The notes beneath the pieces were generated by a model. That model saw nothing but the letters and a program-made list of their open reading frames with translations, was not told the DNA's origin and ran no database searches. This document shows, piece after piece, positions 28,664-38,839 of a stretch of DNA of 64,000 nucleotides. Origin of the DNA: Saprospiraceae bacterium (GTDB lineage Bacteria > Bacteroidota > Bacteroidia > Chitinophagales > Saprospiraceae); assembly GCA_016714985.1 (NCBI GenBank), contig JADKBS010000007.1, forward strand, positions 124,001-188,000, given 5' to 3'. Each line of letters opens with the position of its first letter. Within the stretch, counting starts at the first letter, position 1. The translations under genes and the position numbers were made by a program.

Positions 28664-30120
28664 ATGGCAACGTCAAAAAAGAAACGGAATTGGTTGATTT
28701 TCGGCATCGTCGGCTTGATTGCGGTGCTGCTAGTGGCAGCCGCCGTCAAAAGCAGGAACAGCAAGACGGGTGAGACCGTGGAAACCGAAAAAGCGGCCCT
28801 GCGCACCATCAAGGAAAAGGTGGAGGCGAGCGGCAAAGTGTTCCCCAAAACGGAGGTCAAAATCAGTTCGGACGTATCGGGCGAGATTGTCGAACTCTAC
28901 GTAAAGGAAGGTGACAGCGTCACCGTGGGGCAGGTTTTGGCCAGGGTTGACCCAGAGGCTTACAACTCTCAGGTAGAGCGGGCAGCAGCTGGCGTGAACA
29001 GCTCAAAATCTGGATTGGCTAATTCGAGATCACAAATTGAGGCCGCCAGGGCATCAAAGGAGCAGTTGGAGGCACAGTTGACGAACGCCCGAGAAATCCA
29101 CAAGCGCAACGAAAACTGTACAAGGACGGCGTGGTTTCGCAGCAGGATTTCGATGCCTCTTTGACGAATGTCAAGCAACTGGAATCGAACATTCGGGCGG
29201 CAGAGGCCAATATCCGCTCTGCCCAACAGACGGCCCAGTCCAACGAATACCAAATAAAAAGCGCTGAGGCATCCTTGAAGGAAATCAATACCACCCTAAA
29301 GCGGACGACCATTTATGCCACCATGAGCGGAATCCTTTCCAAACTGAACGTGGAAAAAGGCGAGCGGGTCGTGGGTACGTCCATGATGGCGGGCACAGAG
29401 ATTATGCGCATCGCCGATCTGAAATACATGGAAGTGCAGGTAGAAGTTACCGAAAACGACCTTCCCCGCATTGCTTTGGGCCAAACCACAGTGATTGAGA
29501 TTGACGCTTACCTAGACCGCAAGTTCACGGGCAAGGTGGTTGAAATCGCTCATACCGCCAATAACCTCATCAGCTCTGCCACGGGTTCAGTAAACCTTAC
29601 CACCGATCAAGTGACCAATTTCATCGTGACAATTGATATTGACCAATCGTCGTACAAAGACCTGATAAAACCGGGCAAGCCCTACCCTTTCCGGCCGGGC
29701 ATGTCTGCTTCCGTTGAAATCCTTACCAATACCGTTGACAAGGTGGTAAGTGTTTCGATTCAGGCAGTAGGGACAAGAGACAAGGAAGAGAAAAAAGATG
29801 CCCCGAAAAAAGAAGAAAAAGTCAATGAGGAAGAATCATCGGCAGCCTCGGTAGCGGGTTTCGACGACCTGCTTGAAGTCGTCTTTGTGGCCATGCCCGG
29901 CGACACCGTTGCGCAGCGAACCGTGAAGACCGGGATCCAAGACGATGATTATATCCAAATCCTGGAAGGCCTAAAAGAGGGCGAAGAAGTGGTCATCGGC
30001 CCCTATGCTGCGGTTTCCAGGAAAGCTGGAATCAGGGTCGAAAAATCACCAGAAACCAAGGAAGACAAGGATAAAAAAGAAGAGAAAAGAAGCCGAGGCG
30101 AAAGTAGAAGTGGAGGTTGA
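28664..30120 (+). CDS. HlyD/MacA-type periplasmic adaptor of an efflux system, frameshifted
   Basis: One N-terminal membrane anchor (WLIFGIVGLIAVLLVAAAV), a lipoyl-like half (VSGEIVELYVKEGDSVTVGQ), a coiled-coil hairpin and beta-barrel (TTIYATMSGILSKLNVEKGE), and a charged Lys/Glu tail. It couples an inner-membrane ABC or RND pump to the TolC-like protein encoded just upstream. The first frame stops at 29164. The second runs through RNE(K)LYKDGVVSQQDFDAS; one base is missing in the AAAA near 29112-29116. The pump itself would be expected downstream but the next gene is on the other strand. Confidence 0.82.
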
Positions 30121-30295
30121 TTAGTGAATGATGAATGATGAATTTGTCAGCACACTGATTATCAGGTGTTTACCAACTTAAACAGTCTAATTTCACTTTT
30201 CCCAGTTCACTTAAAAAGACAGAAGGGGAATTCAAAACCTTAAAGTTTTTATGTTTTAAAAATTCGGCATCGTAATACTTCGATTTTTGTCGCTC

Positions 30296-30341
30296 GTGTA
30301 AGCCGTTTGTTCGCAAGGGCGGGAACAAAAACGGCTTACAC
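30296..30341 (+). terminator. Hairpin downstream of the efflux adaptor gene
   Basis: GTGTAAGCCGTTT-GTTC (30296-30312) pairs with GAACAAAAACGGCTTACAC (30323-30341). There is no long T run, so termination is uncertain. ATTCATC-type heptamers (GAATGAT) lie at 30124-30143 just after the adaptor stop. Confidence 0.5.
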
Positions 30342-30386
30342 AGGGCCACATAACTCGAAACTCGTGTCTAGTAACTGCCTTAGTTA

Positions 30387-31367
30387 TCATTCCCAAATGG
30401 AAATCATCTTCGTGGAATAGTTAATCGAAAACTTGCCAGATTTAAAGAAAGGGAACCCAAGCAGCCCGTCCACGCCATTCGTCACCAAGTTTTGAAGATG
30501 CGTAATATCGGAGAAGATAAAGCGCATGTTCCAGAAGTTCAGGCCGCCTACGGTGGTTTCAACCACATAGCCAGCATAGGTTCTGCTTGAACCGCCAGCC
30601 ATTCCTAGCACACCAGCATTGTTCACGGGCGTGACCAATTCCTGATCCAGTTCAAAGGCCTTTTGCAGGTCGAGCATATTGGTATTGGCACCAGTGTCGA
30701 GGCCGAGGCGCAGCTTTTTATTGCCGATTTGGGCTTCTATGACGGGCAAGTGGCCTGCCATTGTAAAAGGAATTTGAGATTTTAAGGACCAACCTTTCAT
30801 AATTGCTGGTTTGCCATGTGGCACCAGCGTAACCAATTGTTTTTCAAAATCAATCAAAAGGTCGAAATCCTCCAAAAACTTGTAGCCGATAAGCCCAGCG
30901 ATGGGGCGGTTTGTGACCATTTCGAGTGCGCCTATATCAGTGGTAAGCGCAGGTAACTCGTATTTTTGCACCCCCGCCCATGAGAACGATGCAATGGTCT
31001 TCCAATCCCCGGCCATGCTGCCGTGCAGGCTGGCTACTTGTATGGCTTTCGCCTCGTTTTCCCGTCCGTTTAGAATCATCATCGGAGAGCCTGTATCCAA
31101 GATAAAACTGGCTGGTTCCCTATCCAATTCGGCTTGGACCACGACCATGCCCCTAACCAGTTCAAACTTGGTAGCGTTCGGTATATCGTGTACCACCACA
31201 AGGCTGGTTTTGTCGGAACTGCTCTTCGAAAGTTTTGAACTTTCGGGAAGGAGTCCCGACAAAACCAGAGGTTTCGGAATATAGCTTGTTGCGTTTACAA
31301 AAACCGGGCTGCCAAGAATGAGCAGCACCCCCAAAAATACTGGGATGTTGAAAGCCTTTTTTCTCAT
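30387..31367 (-). CDS. Exported retropepsin-like aspartyl protease with two DTG motifs
   Basis: 326 aa with a signal peptide (VFLGVLLILGSPVFVNA). Two retropepsin-like halves follow, each with its own DTG: FILDTGSPMMILNG (about residue 90) and LGLDTGANTNMLD (about 220). Each is trailed by a hydrophobic-Gly flap partner (GLIGYKFLEDFDLLIDF; GLLGFPFFKSGKFSINY). A single chain could therefore form the active dimer. The segment between signal peptide and first domain (GLLPESSKLSKSSSDK) is encoded by a nested palindrome at 31206-31266, an in-frame repeat insertion. Target unknown. Confidence 0.75.
   Translation of the reverse strand: MRKKAFNIPVFLGVLLILGSPVFVNATSYIPKPLVLSGLLPESSKLSKSSSDKTSLVVVHDIPNATKFELVRGMVVVQAELDREPASFILDTGSPMMILNGRENEAKAIQVASLHGSMAGDWKTIASFSWAGVQKYELPALTTDIGALEMVTNRPIAGLIGYKFLEDFDLLIDFEKQLVTLVPHGKPAIMKGWSLKSQIPFTMAGHLPVIEAQIGNKKLRLGLDTGANTNMLDLQKAFELDQELVTPVNNAGVLGMAGGSSRTYAGYVVETTVGGLNFWNMRFIFSDITHLQNLVTNGVDGLLGFPFFKSGKFSINYSTKMISIWE
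31206..31266. repeat. Nested palindrome inside the aspartyl protease gene
   Basis: Outer arms GGTTTTGTCGG (31206-31216) and CCGACAAAACC (31256-31266) enclose CGAAAGTTTTGAACTTTCG (31227-31245) and a TCGGGAAGGAGTCCCGA hairpin. The whole 61-bp block is translated in frame as a Ser-rich linker. Confidence 0.65.
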
Positions 31368-32007
31368 GTAGCTAAGTGTTTATTACCTGTAAGCCGTAAA
31401 AAGTCAGCCGAAAACCGGCAGCCGAAAGCTGTCCGCTGTAATGGGAAATAGTGTTTGTGGTTACGCCAAAAGCGCATCACTACAACATGGAATAGCCTAT
31501 AAATTTCAGTGGGAAAGTAGTGTGGTGGGGAGAAGTAAGCCTTTTTTCATTTTTAGAACTACAGCATTGAAAACAAAATTGTGCCGAATTTGAGCCAGCA
31601 GGAGAAATAGCGATTTCTTATTGCATGAAGCAACTGCCCAATAATTTTGAGACCCATCGAAAATTAAAACTATCCTTTGGGATTACACCATAGAAGGCAA
31701 ATGGTCAGGAATTTTATTTTCCGAACATGGGTTGGAGGATTTTCTTGCAGTTTACATTTTTGTCAAAATGCACAAAACGTTTGACATCTCACTGCCAACA
31801 ATTCTTGTTGTTACCAATGGTAAACGTTGCTGCCTTTCATAGGTCATTGATAGTTGGCCAATGACCAACAGCCAACTACCAACTGCCAATAGCATTAGCA
31901 CAAACCTGTTCATGGGCTGTAAACTTCCTTCCCCATCAACTTTTACCATCCTGATTTCCACAATCTTTCGACCTTTACCCCTATTCATTCACAACCACCA
32001 TGTCAGT
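31368..32007. other. Intergenic region, divergent genes
   Basis: No gene or RNA recognised. Short repeats occur: GCCGAAAACCGGCAGCCGAA near 31410-31430, and alternating CCAACT/CCAACTGCC words near 31866-31890 that resemble the low-complexity repeat words found elsewhere in the window. Confidence 0.4.
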
Positions 32008-34107
32008 ATGAAACTCAACTTCACCACCCTTTTCATAACCATAGCCATAATTAGCCTCACCTCCGAAAGCTGCAACCCCGGCAAACGCACCGGCCGCCAG
32101 AAAGACTATTTGAACGAGCCGGCTGCAGAACGCAACAAACGCATGGAATGGTGGCGGGATGCCCGTTTCGGCATGTTCATACACTGGGGGCTTTATGCAG
32201 TACCCGCTGGCAAATGGGGGGGGAAGGACTCCTATGGTGAATGGATTCGCTCCTCCGCTGAAATACCACTTGACACTTACGACCAGTTTCGGGAACAGTT
32301 CAACCCAACCAAGTTCAGCGCCAAGGACTGGGTGCGCATGGCCAAGGAGGCGGGGATGAAATACATTGTCATTACCACCAAGCACCACGATGGGTTCGCC
32401 ATTTATGACAGCAAAGCCAGTGATTTCGATATCATGGAAACGCCTTTCAAAAGAGATGTGCTCAAAGAGCTGGCCGACGAGTGCAAAAAGGAGGGCATCA
32501 AACTTTGCTTCTACCACTCGATCATGGACTGGCATCACCCCGACTACCTGCCCCGCCGTACCTGGGAAAAAGACCGCTCCACCAAGGGCGCTGATATGGA
32601 TCGGTACGTGGACTACATGAAAAAACAGTTGAAGGAGTTGCTCACCAATTACGGCGATGCCCCGCATGTGCTCTGGTTCGATGGGGAATGGGAAGCTACT
32701 TGGAACAGCGAGAGGGGGAAAGACCTCTACAACTTCGTGCGCAACCTTAAGCCCGATGTCATCATCAACAACCGGGTCGGGGCGCACCGAGACGGCATGG
32801 CTGGGTTTACTTCACCTGGACAGTTTGCCGGGGATTTTGGTACGCCAGAGCAGGAAATCCCTGCCACCGGCCTGCCCGGTGTAGATTGGGAAAGTTGTAT
32901 GACCATGAATGCCAATTGGGGCTATAACAAGGCCGACAAAAACTTCAAGTCCACAAAGGAACTGCTGCACAACCTCGCAGATATTGCAAGTAAAGGCGGC
33001 AATTTCCTGCTCAATGTTGGCCCTACTGCCGAAGGGTTATTTCCAGATGAAAGCATCCAAAGGCTGCGAGAAATGGGCGATTGGATGAAAAAGAACAGCG
33101 AGTCAATTTATGGTACCGCTGCCAGCCCGCTCGGCAACTTCGATTGGGGCCGTATCACCATGAAGCAAAAGGATGGCAACACCATCCTCTACCTTCACGT
33201 TTTCGAACCACCCCGTGACAGCCGCCTTGTGCTTAACGGAATCGCCAATGTACCAATGGGTGCCAGCTTCCTCGGCCACCCCTCCGCCAAAGCCCCGAAG
33301 GTCGAACGCATGGATGACGGCATCATAGTGGAATTGCCACAGACAATGCCCGACAAAATCAATTCGGTCATTATGCTGCAGCTCAAGGGCAAGCCGGATT
33401 TTCACTTGCTGCCCATTGCTAAGGCTCCCCGTGATATTTTCATAGATAAGATGGAATTGTCGCTTGTGGATGAAGGCGGCAATGTTGACATCCATTTTAC
33501 AACGGATGGTTCGGCGCCAACTGCCCAGTCACCCGTTTACAAATCGCCTTTAGTCCTGACAGAAACGACCATACTCACCGCCCGTTCCTATCGCAATGGC
33601 AAGCCCATCAGCGGCACGCTTCAAAAGACCTTCTGGAAAAAAGAAGCAAAGCCCAGCACCAACCTTGGCGGCATGGCTCCTGGCTTACAGTATTTATTCT
33701 TTGAAGGCAACTGGAACAAAATTCCTGACTTCGACCAGATGAAGGCGGTGAAAAAAGGGTTTATGAAGAACTTCAACCTCGAAGTGAAAAGCGCTGATGG
33801 CGAGCGGTACGGCTACGAGTTTAGGGGGTTTATCAAGGTTCCTGTAACAGCAGTCTATCATTTTTCCACTGCCTCTGACGATGGTAGTATCCTGCTGATT
33901 GACAATGAAATGGTGGTGGACAACGATGGGTTGCATGGAACTAAAAAAGTGACGGGCATGGTGCCATTACAGGCTGGCCAACATGAAATCCTGGTGCGCT
34001 ATATTGAAAGCGTAGGAGGTGATGAGCTAAAGGTATCTTGGTCGTCGGACAAGATTGCGGAGCAGCCAATACCGGATGGGGTGCTGTTCCATGTGAAGCC
34101 GAAGTGA
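32008..34107 (+). CDS. GH29 alpha-L-fucosidase lipoprotein with chitobiase-like and PA14-like domains
   Basis: 699 aa from MKLNFTTLFITIAIISL, with a probable lipobox ending at TSESC. GH29 catalytic domain at about residues 45-370: RFGMFIHWGLYAVPAGKW, YIVITTKHHDGFAIYDS, and the nucleophile Asp in HVLWFDGEWE, then a C-terminal beta domain. A chitobiase C-terminal-like module (HFTTDGSAPTAQSPVYKSPL) and a PA14-like carbohydrate-binding domain (STASDDGSILLIDNEMV) end the protein. It should remove L-fucose from glycans at the cell surface. An upstream ATG at 31861 would precede the signal peptide and is not used. Confidence 0.9.
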   Translation: MKLNFTTLFITIAIISLTSESCNPGKRTGRQKDYLNEPAAERNKRMEWWRDARFGMFIHWGLYAVPAGKWGGKDSYGEWIRSSAEIPLDTYDQFREQFNPTKFSAKDWVRMAKEAGMKYIVITTKHHDGFAIYDSKASDFDIMETPFKRDVLKELADECKKEGIKLCFYHSIMDWHHPDYLPRRTWEKDRSTKGADMDRYVDYMKKQLKELLTNYGDAPHVLWFDGEWEATWNSERGKDLYNFVRNLKPDVIINNRVGAHRDGMAGFTSPGQFAGDFGTPEQEIPATGLPGVDWESCMTMNANWGYNKADKNFKSTKELLHNLADIASKGGNFLLNVGPTAEGLFPDESIQRLREMGDWMKKNSESIYGTAASPLGNFDWGRITMKQKDGNTILYLHVFEPPRDSRLVLNGIANVPMGASFLGHPSAKAPKVERMDDGIIVELPQTMPDKINSVIMLQLKGKPDFHLLPIAKAPRDIFIDKMELSLVDEGGNVDIHFTTDGSAPTAQSPVYKSPLVLTETTILTARSYRNGKPISGTLQKTFWKKEAKPSTNLGGMAPGLQYLFFEGNWNKIPDFDQMKAVKKGFMKNFNLEVKSADGERYGYEFRGFIKVPVTAVYHFSTASDDGSILLIDNEMVVDNDGLHGTKKVTGMVPLQAGQHEILVRYIESVGGDELKVSWSSDKIAEQPIPDGVLFHVKPK

Positions 34108-34111
34108 GGGC

Positions 34112-37100
34112 TTAATCCCTCAACTTCTCCTCCAAATCCAATAATTCTGAACCCTCTTTTGTGGCGCCGCTTGCAGGGTTTCCATCCAATTTGATGATTT
34201 TGCTGGCCAATAGCCTTGCCTCGACGCCGGGGTTCTTCAACCAGTTCACCGACCAAATGGGCAGGTAGGCAAAGCCCGATTTTTCAAGGGTCCTGACTTG
34301 ATCTTGCTCCCAAGGGGACGAGGTAAAGGCCGTGGTAGCGAAATAGCCATCTGGTACGAGAACAACTGGCCGTCCACCATCATGGGCTGGCTTCACGAAC
34401 AAGGGGAAATGCACGTTATCGGTAGCCACGTTCGTGGCAATCCTTTTGCTGTCCATATAAGGTTCCAAGGCCCGAACGACTTCATTGGCAAAGGTAGAAG
34501 GAGGATGCTCAACGCCCTGCCGTTTGCCCAGTGCTTCGTTAGAAATCAAGATTTGTGGTTGGTTGCCGTTCTTCATGGCCTCTGCCAATCGGATGAAATG
34601 CGCTAAATACCATGTGCCCTCTTCCCATTTCTTGGCCTCGATTTGTTGGAGGTAATCTTCTGGCAAGGAATGCACGATATGGAAACCATCTACCGGCTTG
34701 TTAATCAGCATGCGCAGGTGCCCAACTCCAGCAGGGGTGTTAAGGAATACCATTTTCTTGGTCATTTCCCCCTTCAGGTTCACGGCGCCATAGGTGCAAG
34801 ACATGATGATGATGTCAAAATACTGCCCGAATAGTTCATCCACATGGAATACGCCCATCCCATTGCGCTCCAACTGATGGATTTTCTCGCTGCCTAAAGC
34901 ATTCTGTTGTTTCAGTTTCAGTAGGTAATTGGCAATTAGGTCACGCTGTTCAACGGTGAAGGTCACGATACCAACCGAAGGCAATACCCTTTGAGGCGTT
35001 TGCTTGATTTGGTTGAGCAAACGAAGAATGTGCTGCGCCTCCGTGTCGTTCGTGCCCTCCAACTCATGGAACCGGCCTTCCACGTTATCAATCTGATAGT
35101 TAATGCGGCGGTCGAGCATAAGGGCGTCACCTGCCACCAAGCCAGAGATAGGTGTGGGTGGTTCGTAACGATTAGTGATCAATGCAGAGGGAACGCCGTT
35201 TTCCAGGGCATACTGCAATAGGCTGGTTTCGTTGCCATAACTGTCGTTGCTCCCCATTATGACCATTTTCTTGCCCAGTGGCGCAATGGAAGTTGCCATT
35301 TCCACAGGGAATTTGTTGGCCTCATCGAATACCACATAATCGAAATAGTTGGGTAAGTTCGGCAACTCGTTCAGGGCAATATGCGGTGTCACGAAAAGCA
35401 AGGGCAGATAGGATGTAACGGCATCAAAGCTGTTTTCAAAAATGATCGAAAGCGGCAAGTTCACAGCCGTTTTATGCCCAGTTTTGTCGAATATTAACTG
35501 CCATGCCTGTTTGTTTTTCTTTTTGAGCGCTTTTTGCTCGTTTGTCTGGCGCTCTTGCCAAAGTATGGTCAACTGATTGAATATCAGTGGCCTTAGTTGT
35601 CCCCAAGTTTCATTGTGTTGAACTAACGAATTGCTGTCTTCTGGGAGATTGGGCAGTTGGACTTTCGACAAAAGGCTGTTGAAGTACCAACTTTGAAACG
35701 CTGCCACCCAATCGCCGGGCTTCACCTTGACCAAGGCCCGCACCACTTTTTGCCCCAGGCCGCCCAAACCAAGCCAATTGGTTTGCCAAGCATGGAACTG
35801 CTGGAAATCACGGAGGTTCAGTTGCGTGTTTTCCAATTGCTCAATAATGCTCTCCAAATATTTCTGCCGCTGGGGAATGGTCAATGTCTTGTTCTCAAAT
35901 GGCTTCTTGTACAGCCCAGCTTCATTTATTTCTTCAATCAACGTGTTCAGGTCAAACTCCAATGACGTGATTTGCTCCTTTACATCCAGGGCAGGGTGAG
36001 CGGTCTTGCTGTTCAGGCGCATGACCTCCTCTTGTACCAATGCATCAGCATTTCCATACCAAACAGCCAGTGCTTCCTTGAATTGCTGGGCGTTTTCGAT
36101 GGTCTTCGAGATGTTCTCGCCGTCTTTACAAGTCGCAAAACCAAAATCGAAATAAGGATTGGTTTCATAATTCTTGACAAATGCCCTGTATGCTTTGCCC
36201 ACCTCCTCTTGTGCCTGCTTGATTTTCTTCCTTTTCGATGAAAAAAAAGAAGGCCATTCAAAAGCACCAGACCCAGCCGAGGCAAAACCTCCACCAAGCA
36301 GTGCCGTGTGGTTTTGGATTTTTTCAATGAGTGACTTGGAGATTGCATCCAAGTTGTTGAAATAATCCCGGTAATGTTCCTTCAGCCGAGCAGCATAACT
36401 ATCTGTTTGATTGATGTATTCCTTTTGCAATTCATGCGTCTTGGCCACGTACAACCTGAGGTTTGTTTCAACAAATTGCCTCGACTTTTGGGCCTCTGAA
36501 TTGACGAAAACCTGATCGTTGAGATTGGACAACGGGTGTGTAAGCGTTTTGATGGCCTCAAACAGTGGCTCGCTTTTCAAGATTCCTTCTACCAATTGCT
36601 GATGTTCGGCCGGGTAAAACCCAAAATCACTGGCGTTCAAGTGACTGGCTAACCGCTCTTTGCCTTCAATGCGATTGCTGGCCATGAAAAGCCCAACAGT
36701 TTCCGTCCAATCATGATCTCCAAATACTTTGCCCTTCACCGCTTGAAAGGTTGCTTGCATCGCCTCCTTGGCCCGAAGGAATTTGGTCTTTTTCCCAGCG
36801 AAATCCTGAGCATTGAAAGCAATCTCCCTTCCGCCCCCGCTTGCCGCCGAACGGAGCAGTTCGAGCAACGGCATCTTATCGAGCAGGGCATCGTCCAATA
36901 GGAAATTGTACTGAAAAATCCCAGCTTTTGCCAATAATTGTTGAGCAAAGCTCAGAGATTGGGAACGCTCAGATACAACAAGGCATTTTTTGCCATTGGA
37001 CAATGAATTGATGAGCAAGTTGACCAAGGTCTGTGCTTTTCCAAGGGCATCCTCCCCTTCTACAACTGTGTTTTTTTGCTTCGCAATCATTTCCAGGGCA

Positions 37101-37867
37101 GTCGTTTGCTCTGGGTCGTCGGGCTGGTAGGCAAACATGGCTGGCTCTATTTCCATATCATTGGAAGCAACAAAGACATCCTCTGGGCGGACTTTGCCAG
37201 GCGACCAGCGGGTGTTCTGAGGAGGGAACATACCAAGTACCCCCGACCAATGCAGTGCGCCTTTTTGGGTGAAATCGCCTATTTCATCAATGCCTGGGCA
37301 AGGCAGTATCACATGGGGCTGGCCGTGTACCTCCATATTCAGCCTAGCTGCCAGTTCACCACAGAAGGTAGCTAGTTGTTCGATGGAAATCTTTTTTGAA
37401 AAAGCCAATTCCTCGGCATTTGGCCTCAAATCATATCCGTACTTCTCTTTCAGGTGATCCAATAGCCGATAATTCGGCTGTATGTTTCGCTGAGCTGATT
37501 GCTTAATCACCCAAGCGTCAACCTTGGTCTGCGCAGGTTCTAGTTCCAATTGCCAAATAAAGGCAGGTGCAACCACCAAGTCGCTATTGAAGGTGTCTAT
37601 GAAAATTGGAAACCCAAACGAAAAGGTCTTTGCACCATGGATTTTCTGAAAATTCCTGGCTTCAAAATATAGGTGCCTTGTTTTATCGGCTGTAATGCCT
37701 TTTGTTTCCACTTGCCTAGCCAGCGTGCCGGACAGCAATTCCTCCAAGAAAGCATCGGAAAAGCCGGGCGTTTCCTCGTCTAACATGGAGATGTCCACCC
37801 TGTCCAAGTAGAAGGGAAGGCAGTTATGGTAAATGGAATAAATGGACGGTGATTGATGACTCCTCAT
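34112..37867 (-). CDS. Degenerate DUF4011-type SF1 helicase/nuclease homologue
   Basis: 1251 aa, one uninterrupted frame. Its order follows the large DUF4011 helicases: N-terminal domain (DLVVAPAFIWQLELEP ... NYRLLDHLKEKYGYDL), helicase motor split by a long coiled-coil insert, and a C-terminal MTES_1575/Vsr-like nuclease fold (STFANEVVRALEPYM ... YLPIWSVNWLKNPGVEA). Catalytic motifs are eroded. Walker A is GEDALGKAQ where relatives have GPPGTGKSQ. Walker B FDEANKFP is partly kept, motif III is GSNDSYG instead of GDPKQLPP, and the GERRLNV block is GVGHLRM. In the nuclease the usual RIDL and ECDG are HFPL and VPDG. ATPase and nuclease activity are therefore unlikely; a scaffold or sensor role is inference. 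The stop lies 4 bases from the convergent fucosidase stop. Confidence 0.7.
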   Translation of the reverse strand: MRSHQSPSIYSIYHNCLPFYLDRVDISMLDEETPGFSDAFLEELLSGTLARQVETKGITADKTRHLYFEARNFQKIHGAKTFSFGFPIFIDTFNSDLVVAPAFIWQLELEPAQTKVDAWVIKQSAQRNIQPNYRLLDHLKEKYGYDLRPNAEELAFSKKISIEQLATFCGELAARLNMEVHGQPHVILPCPGIDEIGDFTQKGALHWSGVLGMFPPQNTRWSPGKVRPEDVFVASNDMEIEPAMFAYQPDDPEQTTALEMIAKQKNTVVEGEDALGKAQTLVNLLINSLSNGKKCLVVSERSQSLSFAQQLLAKAGIFQYNFLLDDALLDKMPLLELLRSAASGGGREIAFNAQDFAGKKTKFLRAKEAMQATFQAVKGKVFGDHDWTETVGLFMASNRIEGKERLASHLNASDFGFYPAEHQQLVEGILKSEPLFEAIKTLTHPLSNLNDQVFVNSEAQKSRQFVETNLRLYVAKTHELQKEYINQTDSYAARLKEHYRDYFNNLDAISKSLIEKIQNHTALLGGGFASAGSGAFEWPSFFSSKRKKIKQAQEEVGKAYRAFVKNYETNPYFDFGFATCKDGENISKTIENAQQFKEALAVWYGNADALVQEEVMRLNSKTAHPALDVKEQITSLEFDLNTLIEEINEAGLYKKPFENKTLTIPQRQKYLESIIEQLENTQLNLRDFQQFHAWQTNWLGLGGLGQKVVRALVKVKPGDWVAAFQSWYFNSLLSKVQLPNLPEDSNSLVQHNETWGQLRPLIFNQLTILWQERQTNEQKALKKKNKQAWQLIFDKTGHKTAVNLPLSIIFENSFDAVTSYLPLLFVTPHIALNELPNLPNYFDYVVFDEANKFPVEMATSIAPLGKKMVIMGSNDSYGNETSLLQYALENGVPSALITNRYEPPTPISGLVAGDALMLDRRINYQIDNVEGRFHELEGTNDTEAQHILRLLNQIKQTPQRVLPSVGIVTFTVEQRDLIANYLLKLKQQNALGSEKIHQLERNGMGVFHVDELFGQYFDIIIMSCTYGAVNLKGEMTKKMVFLNTPAGVGHLRMLINKPVDGFHIVHSLPEDYLQQIEAKKWEEGTWYLAHFIRLAEAMKNGNQPQILISNEALGKRQGVEHPPSTFANEVVRALEPYMDSKRIATNVATDNVHFPLFVKPAHDGGRPVVLVPDGYFATTAFTSSPWEQDQVRTLEKSGFAYLPIWSVNWLKNPGVEARLLASKIIKLDGNPASGATKEGSELLDLEEKLRD

Positions 37868-38047
37868 AGGTACCGATGTTTGTTATCAGGTGGCTGCGAT
37901 GATAAAAGTGTGCCTGTTTTTTATAACTTCCTAAGAATGAGCACGTAAGAACCGTATTTTTTTGATAAAATAAAAATTTAAGCGCTGCAATTACCATTAG
38001 TCTTCTAAAACCTTTTCGTTCGTCCCATGTTCTAACCCCAAAAAACG

Positions 38048-38629
38048 ATGATGAAAAAACTGTTATCCTTTTTGACCTCTGTATTGGCGCTAGTCTCCTG
38101 CACAAGTCAAAACGCAAGGCAACGCCCTTCCGATGCCACTACGGCATCCTCAACTTCTTTCTATAGCTTCAACCTGCCCGAACTCGAATCAGGCGTGCCA
38201 GTTGATTTCTCGACTTTCAAAGGCAAGAAAATCGTATTGCTAAATGTGGCTTCAAAATGCGGCTATACGCCCCAATATGCTGATTGGGAGGCATTCCACA
38301 AGCAATATGGCGACAAGGTGGTGGTACTTGGATTCCCGGCTAACAACTTCATGGGCCAAGAACCCGGCAGCAATGACGAGATTGCAAATTTTTGCTCAAA
38401 GAATTATGGCGTGACCTTTCCGATGTTCCAGAAAATCAGCGTGAAAGGGGATGACATGCACCCACTCTACCAATGGCTGTCCCAAAAGGACAAAAACGGC
38501 TGGAATGACCAAGCTCCCTCTTGGAATTTCTGCAAGTATGTGGTAGATGAGAAGGGCGAACTGGTAAGCTTTTTCCCTTCTGGCGTGAAGCCGGGAGATG
38601 TGGAATTCAAAAAGGCGGTTGGCCTATAA
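38048..38629 (+). CDS. Glutathione peroxidase-family thiol peroxidase, lipoprotein
   Basis: 193 aa. Signal peptide with lipobox LALVSC near residue 18, then a complete GPx domain: peroxidatic Cys in LLNVASKCGYTPQY, FPANNFMGQEPGSNDEI, and WNFCKYVVDEKGELV. The usual catalytic Gln of FPCNQF is Asn here and the neighbouring Cys is Ala, so the resolving Cys is probably the one in ANFCSKNYG. It likely detoxifies peroxides in the envelope using thioredoxin-like donors. Confidence 0.88.
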   Translation: MMKKLLSFLTSVLALVSCTSQNARQRPSDATTASSTSFYSFNLPELESGVPVDFSTFKGKKIVLLNVASKCGYTPQYADWEAFHKQYGDKVVVLGFPANNFMGQEPGSNDEIANFCSKNYGVTFPMFQKISVKGDDMHPLYQWLSQKDKNGWNDQAPSWNFCKYVVDEKGELVSFFPSGVKPGDVEFKKAVGL

Positions 38630-38719
38630 TGAAAAAAGAGTCTTCCTCAATATTGAGTAAGGGGTAGGTTCAAAAAATGGGTTTTTGTTGGTTTGCTCCG
38701 CAAACTAACCCACGATTAT

Positions 38720-38766
38720 CAACTACAACGGCGATGGCATTATTGATGCCATCGCCGTTGTAGTTG
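38720..38766. terminator. Long perfect hairpin after gpx
   Basis: A 21-bp perfect stem (38720-38740 with 38746-38766) with a 5-base loop. No T run follows, so it may act as an RNA stabiliser or a factor-independent block rather than a classical terminator. Confidence 0.5.
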
Positions 38767-38839
38767 GTGGTTGAACCCTAACTACTGAGCAGTACATTCT
38801 TCAACTAGGAATGCTTCTTGATAATTTTCGTAAAGGTTT

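Noticed and set aside
31981..32787. 268-codon antisense reading frame over the GH29 gene
   Set aside because: Shadow of the fucosidase coding sequence; no domain or signal recognised.
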